Shown: piece by piece, positions 33,888-43,700 of the stretch
Numbering within the stretch: position 1 is the stretch's first letter
Layout: each line of letters starts with the position of its first letter
Assembly: GCF_025370935.1 (NCBI RefSeq)
Contig: NC_133486.1
Span: 5,399,635 to 5,463,634 of the forward strand
Length of the DNA stretch: 64,000 bases
Direction of reading: 5' to 3'
Source of the DNA: Choristoneura fumiferana
Taxonomy: Eukaryota; Arthropoda; Insecta; Lepidoptera; Tortricidae
The notes under the pieces: model-generated
What the model saw: only the letters and a program-made list of their open reading frames with translations
Told to the model about the DNA's origin: nothing
Databases searched by the model: none
Translations under genes and position numbers: made by a program

Positions 33888-36800
33888 CTAAAATAAATAA
33901 ACAATAAGTCTTTTTAGTTTGTCAAATTTCCATTTTCTTAGTGAAAAAATAAAACAGGAAAGTAACTTACCAGTACTTGACTCCTACAGCATCAAACATT
34001 CTTTTGGAAGCGACAGTCTCAGGTTTGTGTGCATGCTTGTCAGACAGATATATTACTTCCTTGATCCCTGACTGGATAATTATCTTGGCACATTCATTGC
34101 AAGGGAACAGACCAACATAGATTGAACAATCTTTAACATCCGCCGCATTCTTATTGAGAATTGCATTCATTTCTGCATGACACACTGAAAAGGTGAAAAG
34201 ATTAAACTAGCGCAATTAATATGCGCATCTTAAAGTGAATTGTATTTATTTAAATATCTTGGGCCTTGCCCGTCCGTCCTTAATTTTTACAAATTTACAA
34301 ATAGACCTTGCTAACATACGAATTTTAATACGGCCTCGTGAACTCCTTGATAGTTTTTTAAAATGCAGTGCTCACTATGACATTAGTTATTTTTCACCTA
34401 AGTGGTGAATGTTCAAAAAAAGAAAATTTGGCCAAATAAGTTATAACCATCAGTTATATAGATATGCTATGTGAAAGTTAAATACACTCTCTTAATGTTT
34501 GTAATAAACTTAACTTTGTGGTCAGCATAATTATTATGCACTCTGCCAGTTAGTGCACTTGAGTTGTCAGATAATCTGTTTCCAACACACATATTCACTG
34601 ACCAGATATACAGATAAAGGAACATTAGTGTATATCAGTGGGTCTATAACTTCTGCATTTTTTAAACAATTATTTTCAGTTAAAATCTTCCCAAGTTCAG
34701 GTGTGTGATATGCTTTGTTTCATAGGTGTTGGGTACCCTGTATGTGACTGTAGTCCTCACATGTATGTATGTATAATGGGAACAGTGACTAGCTTCACTC
34801 AATAGGCGTAGTGCATAACTTGACAATATACTTAGATTAAAATTAAATACTGATTGAAAAAGTATGAATATGGAACGAAAACGAGATATATTCGCTATAA
34901 AATACAATTTTCCTAAATTAAGAAATGTGACCAGCTCTAACAAAAATCTTTATCAGCTATGTGTGAGCGCCAAATCTCCTTGATAAGGGTTAACAGAAGC
35001 CAAAGGAATGTAGGCAAAGGAAAGGACAAGTAACAGCTTCTCCTTACCATATAAATATTTGCTATCTAGTGGCGATGGAGTATTCTTGCCCCACGGGAAC
35101 ACCTCATCATCACATCCCAAAGGCATTCCATTGTACCTGAAAAAATCATAAGCCAATATTAGTAGGCTCTCAGTTGTCAGAACCGCACACTGGATTTTTG
35201 CACTTGTTAGGAGAATGAATAACTGGGAAACAAAATACTAATACTGCTGCTCTGTAACAATTTAGATCTCTTTGAAATCCTGGGAAGGACTTTTACCCTG
35301 CAAAAATAGCATAGTCCCCACAGGATTGCAATAAATTAATTCTTTGCAAATGAAGTCATAGGCAACAGTTAGTATCAGATATCATTAAAACTTCTATTTT
35401 TAAGTATATCTTTTGTTATGTTATGAATTGCAGGTTGATAAACTTGATAATGATAGTAACAACTCTGATAAGCTAATGTTCATAATTGATAAGTTCTTTT
35501 GTTACGTTATGAATAATTCATTGCAGGTTGATAAACTTGATAGTGCTAATAACAACTCTGATAAGCTAAGGTGCATACTCAATTGATAATTTTGCATGCA
35601 TATCATTGTTCTCAAGAGCAATTAGGCGTATTCTCAATAATGATTCTTTTAGTGCATTTGCCCCCACTATTGGGCATATTACACCTGTCCAAATTTTTAC
35701 AACAATCTTCAAAAATGATTCAAAGATCACGCTTTGACACAAAAAATGCCATACAGCTTGTTATGCAACAGCCATTTAATGAAACAAGTTATGTTAAATA
35801 CTTTGTATATTGACCTTGGTTAATGAAGTCAATGTGAACTACAAAAAACCGCACTTCCATAATTGTGGATATAGTGCTGTTTCACACTCGGATGGGTGAA
35901 GCTGTCTTCAGTATTTTATTTCAGCTTGTTTTTTTTATTTAAATTTAAATTATCCAACGGTTAAAAAACAATTGTTATAGACTAACAAATTCTACTTAAT
36001 ATTTTAATGAAGCAAATGTCAGTGAAGTATATTGATTATGTTATGCAAAGGATTCAGTTACATGGTAAGTATTTTTTTGATTGCTAAAGGTAACACTTGA
36101 AAGTAGTTTTAAAATCGGCACTAGGCACTGCTGGGGTGTGCAGTAAATTTAGGTTGTGCTAGTACTGCCTACCCTGCTTCTGGGGCTGGCAGGTGCATGC
36201 ATATCCTGCTGCTAGTGCAGCCTACCCTAACTTAGGGTTGCCATACGTCCTGGTACGCCAGGACATGTCCCGGTTTGAAGCATGGTGTCCCGGCTTCCCG
36301 GCCGATAAGCAAATTGTCCCAGTATAAAAATCATAGTTAATTAGTAGGGGGCTGGACTTGGTAAATAATAATATACCTAAAATAAACACGACTAACCAGC
36401 TAGGTACATAGCCGTTAACATGCATTTTCTGCTTTGTAGCGAAAAGCACCTATGAACAGAGAATCTGACTGGTGGATTGCTGGCATTAAATGACTGTGTT
36501 AAAAGTTGTTTTGTGTTTAGGCAAGGACTAAACTTATTATTATTCTTATCCATGTCACGTCACGTCATGTAATGTCACGAATAATTGTTTTCTTTCTTTC
36601 TTTAAACCTTTAAAATGACTTATTGTTGTAATAAAAGTTCTTTTTTTTTACTACTTTTTCTTTAAATGTCCCGGTCTGAGTCTCCAAACTTATGGCAACC
36701 CTACCCTAACTACATGCCACTGGTTTACTACACTTTACTATAGTATAGTATATACCATTAAGCAGCACAGTTTCTCAAACAATAACTTAGTTCACTTTAA

Positions 36801-37177
36801 TGTACTTACCTACATATTTGCAAAGATCTCTGCGTAGTTGCATTCTTTTGAGACTTACCCAATTCCAACAATTTTATTTTCTTTGTTGACGACACATGCG
36901 CCGACTTGTGAGCTTGGGTCTTTACTCCGCTTGGCTGCGAGAAACGCCATCGCCATAAAGTATTCTCGCCAATCGATGTAGTCTTCACGTTTCTTCTGCA
37001 ATTTACCGTTTACACTGTAATGAAGATTTTTTTCTTAGAAACCGTTAAGGAAGTTGCACACAAAGCACTCGTTTTGTGCGAGGCGAAGTTTGTTTTCAAA
37101 ACTAAAACTTCACGTATAATAACTTTAAATATTTACTTTTGTAAGGACATGTTAGCGGTCATTTCTGCGAGATCCAT
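33809..37177 (-). CDS. Dctd: Deoxycytidylate (dCMP) deaminase, five exons, complete
   Basis: Converts dCMP to dUMP, the thymidylate synthase substrate; cytosolic, zinc-dependent and allosterically tuned by dCTP/dTTP in the family. Exons on the minus strand: 37177-37137, 37014-36859, 35136-35048, 34184-33971, 33887-33809. Every junction is GT-AG and in phase, giving 192 residues (human form 178). Visible motifs: DYIDWREYFMAMAFLAAKRS with SKDPSSQVGA; GIGYNGMP; CHAE (zinc ligand His98 and catalytic Glu100); PCNEC (zinc ligands Cys124 and Cys127); C-terminal KYWQFTPK...INFSDID. The start at 37,177 is the first ATG of a short 5' exon whose phase joins exactly to exon 2; internal Met6 or Met10 are alternatives. 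Introns carry a hAT-type MITE and an 86-bp duplication. It is divergent from the GMC oxidoreductase gene. Confidence 0.96.
33971..34184 (-). CDS. Dctd: dCMP deaminase exon 4 (catalytic zinc site)
   Basis: Carries CHAEMNAI and LFPCNECAK, the His/Cys/Cys zinc site with the catalytic Glu. The reading frame meets TAA at 33,969-33,967, but that triplet is part of the donor G/GTAAGT starting at 33,970, so the exon ends at 33,971 and continues into exon 5. Confidence 0.96.
35048..35136 (-). CDS. Dctd: dCMP deaminase exon 3
   Basis: Acceptor TTTTTCAG, donor G/GTAAGG. After joining it reads GYNGMPLGCDDEVFPWGK and ends DSKYLY, just before the zinc-ligand motif in the next exon. Both junction phases are exact. 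Confidence 0.95.
35411..35572. repeat. Two-copy tandem duplication in dCMP deaminase intron 3
   Basis: A unit of about 86 bp containing TTGATAAACTTGATA and AACAACTCTGATAAGCTAA occurs twice in a row; the second copy has a small insertion (AATAATTCATTG against AATTG). No coding signal. Confidence 0.8.
36233..36703. mobile_element. hAT-type MITE with a perfect 8-bp target duplication
   Basis: The ends are TAGGGTTGCCATA and its exact reverse complement TATGGCAACCCTA. The element is flanked by identical 8-bp direct repeats CCCTAACT (36,225-36,232 and 36,704-36,711), the target-site size of hAT elements. 471 bp, no transposase frame. It sits in dCMP deaminase intron 2. Confidence 0.9.
36859..37014 (-). 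CDS. Dctd: dCMP deaminase exon 2
   Basis: Acceptor TTACAG at 37,017-37,015, donor GG/GTAAGT at 36,858. It encodes the N-terminal helix REDYIDWREYFMAMAFLA and the strand QVGACVVNKENKIVGIG of the cytidine-deaminase fold. Confidence 0.95.
37137..37177 (-). CDS. Dctd: dCMP deaminase exon 1 (start codon)
   Basis: A 41-base coding start, ATG at 37,177-37,175, encoding 13 residues beginning MDLAEM plus two bases. The donor is AA/GTAAAT at 37,136. The two leftover bases (AA) join the first base (T) of exon 2 to make an Asn codon. The exon is too short to stand out on its own; phase and position support it. Confidence 0.8.
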
Positions 37178-37629
37178 CTTGTTAAAATATGCAAATTATC
37201 ACACGCTTAACGTTTTTATAATTCGAATCAAAACCTTGACCATAACCGACCACCTGGGCCGCCTGCCTTGCCTTGCCTGTATTTCTTTCTAACTACTATG
37301 TTATGTCATGGTTATGTCAGAGATAGAGCCAAAAGCCACTCCGCTGGTTGCTGTCAACTGACAGCTGTCAACAGTCGGTTGACCATAGACGAAACTGTTA
37401 AATTAAAGTGCGCCATTCATGAAATATTCTATTTTATAGTAATTATTATTATGATTATTAAATTAGGAAATAACTAATCTAAAATCTAATATTTATTTAC
37501 AGATACCGTATTGATATGTCACGTCGCAACTTTAGCTGAACCTTTTTTGTCGAAAAAAAAAACCAGTTTCGTGAAACAAAAGTTGAACGCATCATAAAGT
37601 TTTGCCGGGAATTTTTAAATTTATCGAAT
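37178..37629. promoter_or_regulatory. Divergent promoter region between dCMP deaminase and GMC oxidoreductase
   Basis: 452 bp between the two opposed start codons must contain both 5' UTRs and start sites unless further non-coding exons exist. I saw no clear TATA box. Includes an AT-rich patch near 37,430-37,500. Inferred from gene layout only. Confidence 0.5.
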
Positions 37630-37780
37630 ATGGCTACGTTGAACAGAGCGATGAACGATGCTCTATTCACACTGCAATCGTCGGCTAGAAGTTCCACCTT
37701 ATTGCGATGGTTTCTACAAACACTGGCTATTTCTCAGGCTATTATGCCGACGGGGTGGCCTGTAACGCACAAATTAAAAG
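37630..37780 (+). CDS. GMC oxidoreductase exon 1 (start, signal-like N-terminus)
   Basis: ATG at 37,630; 50 codons plus one base; donor G/GTAAGT at 37,781. It contains the hydrophobic run LLRWFLQTLAISQAIMP and ends PVTHKLK. Linked to the downstream exons by phase and by family-like sequence across the junction, despite the 7.2 kb gap. An independent short gene is the alternative. Confidence 0.8.
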
Positions 37781-40700
37781 GTAAGTTAAGTAAGGAATAC
37801 CTACAGTCAACCAATCTGATACCTGGGCTACCGTGGAACCTTATATAACATTAGAAATAATACCAATTTTAATTAATCAAAAAGGAACAATTGAGGTTAC
37901 ACTAAACTATCCTAAAAATAAATTAACTATATATACAGTTCGCCCAAGTCTTGTCCCTGAGGAAGAGTGCCCATAAGGCTGGCTGCATTTCCGCGCTGGA
38001 TCGTGATTCCAATACGTTGGGCGAGAAATGCACCAGCCCTATGGTCATTGGTAATTTCGAATATTTTTTTTTTTATTTGTCCAAAAAGTTTGTGAGCGTC
38101 CGAACTCCATGGACCCAAAGTTTCAACAGCAAAAGCTGTAAATATGTAGTCTTTAGAGAGACCTGTATATTTGCGGCGTTTTGCTGTCTCAGCCTGCGCT
38201 GCTGCTCCGCCCGCCTTGGTAGATGAAGATGCTAAATGGGACGGCGCGAGGGTATCCACACAAGTGGCATCCCAGATAAGTGGCCGACCCATTTGCCAGG
38301 GAATAAGGGTTAATCCGTCGGGTCTCTTTCCATCATCGCGTAAGGAAAGGACTGCTCAATAAAATTAAAAATGGATAAAGATAACGATATATCTTGGAGC
38401 GTTGTGAGACTTATTTGGTTGCAAATTCACATGATTTGCCTGTTGCAGCTCAATGGGAGTCAATTAAGAATGTTCTTGTATTATTAGCAAACAACAGGGG
38501 TACATTTGAACGACATCTTATTCTAACACGTAGATGAAGTAAAATATTTTGGCTAAGGGAGCGCTTCCATAAGGGTAAAACTCTACCATATTTGAAGCTA
38601 AAATTGTATAGGTATCTGGAGTGGAATAGAGCTGCGCAGAGTGGTTCATCGGATTTTGCACATTTCCGTGCCGCTGCCTGAATGAAAACGCAACAATTTA
38701 CTCGTACAGTCACCAGCATTAATATCTGTCACAGCGGAGCGTGCAAAAATATCTGACACGTCCTTCCGGCCCTATAAATAGAGTCGTATCAGATATTTAT
38801 ACACGCTTGTTGTATCAGCAGATATTGGTGCTGGTGACTGTACCTACCCATTTATCGCCATCGAGATTTTTAGCAACCAAGTCTCCATAGAACTCCTTGT
38901 TAAGATTGTAGAGTTGTAGTAGATAAGTTACGAGTCTATAATAATTTATCGGCAGGTATACCTAAAGCCGGAAGCCGTGGTGGCCTAATGGTTTGACCTA
39001 TCGCCTCTCAAGCAGAGGGTCGTGGGTTCGAACCCCGGCTCGCACCTCTGAGTTTTTCGAAATTCATGTGCGGAATTACATTTGAAATTTACCACGAGCT
39101 TTGCGGTGAAGGAAAACATCGTGAGGAAACCTGCACAAACCAGCGAAGCGATTCAATGGTGCGTGCGAAGTTCCCAATCCGCACTGGGCCCGCGTGGGAA
39201 CTATGGCCCAAGCCCTCTCAAAGTCAAAGTCAAAGTCAAAATATCTTTATTCAATTTAGGCTACAACAAGCACTTATGAATGTCAAAAAAAATCTACCAC
39301 CGGTTCGGAAAAACCTCTGCTGAGAAGAATCCGGCAAGAAACTCAACGAGGTATATATATTTTTTTTAAAACAGATTTACAATATTATTAAATGACATGT
39401 ATACATCACAAGTATTTATTACAACTTTATTTTTAACACAGTAGGTTCGCTATTTGAAGGGATCGCTAATGCGGATCGGAATTATTTCCAAATATCCCTG
39501 TCCATGATATAATCATTAACTTTATAATACGCCTTTGATATTAATGTCTTCTTGACAATAGATCTGAATTTTGTATCCGTTTCATTTATAATATTTTTTG
39601 GAATTTTATTATAAAAACGTATGCAATTTCCCAGAAAAGACTTTTTGGTTTTAGCCAGTCTGTAAGATGGAACTTTAAGCTTCCCTGTGTTTCTAGTAGC
39701 CTTTGGCTTATCGACGTTAGTGGGAAAATCACATATGTTCTTCCTAACATACATGATTATTTCAAAAACATAAAGCGACGGCAGGGTTAGGATATCTGTT
39801 TCCTTAAAAAAAGATCTTAAAGATTCACGCGTCTTCAAATTATAAATTGCTCTAATTGCTCTCTTTTGTAAGATAAAAATTGACTCAATGTCTGCAGCAG
39901 ATCCCCATAAAATAAGGCCGTACGAAATAATGCTGTTAAAGTAAGCAAAATACACCAACCGTGCCGTCGCCACATCGGTTAGCTGCCGTATTTTCCAAAC
40001 TGCAGAGAGCAGAGCTCAATCTACCCGCGATTGCTGTGACGTGAGGTCCCCACTGTAGTTTAGAATCGAGCGTTATTCCTAAAAATACTGTTGATTTTAC
40101 AAATTCAATAGTTTGACCATTTAACTTTATATTAGAAACTGAATTCGAGCTAGATGAATTTATCAACGAGAATTTAATACATTTAGTTTTCTTAGGATTT
40201 AGTAACAAATTATTGGCAGCAAACCATGCGGATATCACGGACAGGGTTTCATTGGGCTCAATGAAGTCGGTATCTTTTCTACTAACCTTGAACAGTAAAG
40301 ACGTGTCGTCAGCAAACATAACTATACCCGACTTTTGGCTTACCATATAAGTAAGGTCATTTACATAAATAAGATACAGGAATGGGGCAAGAATGGATCC
40401 TTGAGGCACTCCCATTTCGACCACAGATCCCTCCGATACCGTTCCGTTAATCGCTACCTTTTGCTTTCTCTGTGTGAGGTAAGATTTAATGAGTTCTAAA
40501 GCGAGGCCACGAATGCCATAAAAATTTAACTTACAAATTAAAGTATCATGATCCACACAATCAAAAGCTTTCGAAAGGTCGCAGAATACACCTATAGCGT
40601 CATGTGATTCCTCCCACGCTTGCAATATGAATTTAACTAAACTATGACCTGCGTCTGTAGTAGACCTGCCTTTTGTGAATCCGAACTGCTGTGGATGCAT

Positions 40701-43700
40701 GATTTTATGGGTATTAAAATGCGAGATCATTTGCGTCAGCATTATTTTTTCGAAATATTTTGCTAAACGCTGATAGGATGGACACAGGACGATAATCAGA
40801 GGGATTATCTTTATCACCTGATTTAAAAATAGGAACTACTTTACTATATTTCATCAAATCTGGAAATACGCCTTCATCTATACAGCTATTAAAAATAAAT
40901 GCTAAAGTTGGAGCAACGACATCTAAAATGGAATGTAGAACCTTAACTGAGACGCCCCACAAGTCTTCCGTTTTTTTTACTTTCAATAATCTAAAAGTCT
41001 TAATGATGTCACAGGGAGAGACATGCGTGAATTTAAAATTACTTAAGTTTGGAATGGATACATTTTGTTTTAAGAGCGATTCAGCTAACTTTGAGGAAGA
41101 CGCGAGACATTTTGTCGTTTCGATGGGGATTTTAGAGAAGTAGGTATTAAACTCGTTAGCTACTTTAACCGCGTCCGTTTCTAATACGTTATTAATCTTT
41201 AATGATATAGAGGACTCCGCGTTCTTACGTCGACCGGTTTCAGTATTTATAATTTTCCAAACTGTTTTAATTTTATCATCAGAGGACTTAATTTTATTAG
41301 TTACATGGGCTGCTTTTGCTTTATTACATATCGACGGGTGAAAGGCTATTTGTATCAAGCGACACTTTGGGCGATATTGAGTTATATATATCATTGCAAT
41401 CAGCAGATTTTTCTGCGTCGATTGAGCTGGGTTTGGTAAAGATCTGAGCACTTTTTTGGCGCTTAAACCGGTCATAATTTGGGGACTAATTCAGAACATC
41501 GAAGTATGAAGTGCCATTAAATTTGCCAGTTTCAAGTAACATTTGATTTAAGCTATATGAGGCTGTGATGGTTTTCCGCTTAAACTGTTCTTATCTTCCT
41601 AAATCTAATACGCAAAGTAGCTTAAAACATTTTTCCTATATTTAAAATTCACTAACAACGTCGGTTAAAGCATTTAGCTTTCCACAAAAAATCAACCAAC
41701 ATGTCGCTTAATACATTTAGCTTGCATCTAAAGCAAATAAAGCATGTCACTTGAACCATTTTGTCCTCACCTAATTTTCATACCACATATCGCTTGAACC
41801 ATTTTTAAACGATGTCAAATTTAGAAAACGATGTTGCTTCAGCTTTTTATATCCGACATTTTTTATCCTAGCTAGTCATTGCAAGCGTTGAAATATTTTA
41901 CTAAAGTTATTTAAACCTATACAAATCAATTTGGATAAAAATACGTTGTGTAGGTTAAAGCATAAAACTTAACTTCACTTACCCTAACTTCATGTCATGA
42001 CGGTTAAATACACAATGACAGGAAACACTGTAGAAGAATTTATCCCTATTATTTCTAAACCGAAATTGCTTAATAATGCAAAGTATAAAACATCTCTCTC
42101 TATAACTAAGGTTTAATAAAATGACCTAAAGAAAATGTGCGATACCGAGAACGAGATAGTTGTACCGAGAGGTTTTTCATCAAGAATATTTAAAGCTTAT
42201 GTCTAGATCACATAGATAACAAAAAATGCTATTTGCTCTTAAACTACTACTAAGTCTCAAGCAATCTTAGCCTTTATAATTTTCCTTGTAAATTTGATGT
42301 ACTTACTATCAACCTGATTTTTTTCAAAACTTTTCACTCAACAGTTTAGACTTTAGAGGAGGGGGACGCTCGACTTTAATGAAAATTCGCAATTTAAAGT
42401 TGAATATTTTGCAAACAGATCACTGTATCGAAAAATCGTTAAGGCAACCCCCAATGGTTTTAAAAGACCAATCCAACGATACCCACACTATAGAAAAAAA
42501 ATCACCCCTACTTTACGTCTATGGAAGGTACCCAAAAAATAAATTATTTTGTTTTTTTTTACTCCTTCGTCGGCGTGACTGATATGCATATTCATGCCAA
42601 ATTACAACTTTGTAGTACCAACGGTCCCTGAGCATAGCCGCGGACAGACAGACAGACAGACGGACAGACATGGCGAAACTATAAGCGAAGCGAAACTATA
42701 AATGCAAACAACAAAAAGAAATGGTCGGCTTGTGTTTTTGTTCATGTAAACTTAACACAAAGATGACAGGTTCTTCAAATTTTTTTTTATATTTACACCA
42801 TAATACTTGCAGTCAATCTGGCTAACTCTGAGTTTGCCTTTGAAATGTCGACAAACTTTTAATCGAATATCAGTTAAGATTAAGAGTCAATGTTTCCTAT
42901 TTTTTCATTTTATCGAATATTCATTACCTCGAATGATTAAAATAAGTATTTTTATATTAACGATTTTTAATTTCTAGTTTATTTGGCAGAACTTCATTTC
43001 ATATTTTATTATTTCATATTTTTTTGAATAAATTTTATTTATATTTGTAGGGATTTATTTTTGTTGGGATCGCAGTTCTAACGTAACCTAACCAACTTTT
43101 CTGGTAGCGACTTATTTTTGTTGGGGTCACAGTTTTAACCTAACCTACTTCCTGGTATCGATTTATTTTTGTTGGGGTCGCAGTTCTAGCATAGCCTAAC
43201 ATACTTTTCTGGCAGTGATTGATTTTTGTTAGAGTTGCGGTTCTAACCCAACCTAACCAATTTTTCTGGTACCGGTTTTTTTTTTGGTCACAGTTCTAAC
43301 CTAACCTACTTTTCTGGTAGCGATTTTTTTGAAGTGGTAGTTCTAACCTAACCTATTTTCTGGTGTTTTATAAGATATAAACAGCGATATTTTGTTTTTC
43401 TGTGTCATGAATAGTTGATGAAATGTATTTTTAAGCAAATAATATTTTTTGTACTGTTGTTCTAATAATTTTTTTAATAAGTAATGAATAGTCGATGAAG
43501 TGAAATTACTCAAAGAGAAAAAATTAGTATTGAATATTCTATGAATAGATTTCGATGAAATGAAATTCGATAAGTAGATAGTTTGTCGACATTAATCAAG
43601 GGGCACCTCTAACTTTGATTATCATAATTATATTCTACCTAAACATAGATAATTTAGGTACTATTTCATCGACTAAAAATGTTGCCAATTTAAAGTATAA

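Noticed and set aside
33967..34185. Treating the deaminase as ending at TAA 33,967
   Set aside because: The stop lies in a strong donor and a family-matching terminal exon follows in phase; the short form is kept only as a possible isoform.
38970..39042. Possible tRNA gene (A and B boxes, tRNA-like arms)
   Set aside because: It is followed by the conserved SINE body, with two more copies in the window, so it is a SINE head rather than a tRNA gene. The same applies to 52,166-52,240.
41332..41475. N-terminal extension of the LINE frame (MTGLSAKKV...)
   Set aside because: These codons belong to the inserted DNA transposon; the LINE continues at 44,574 instead.
43000..43365. Interstitial telomere array
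   Set aside because: CCTAA occurs only as pairs within a 60-bp unit, not as a pentamer array.
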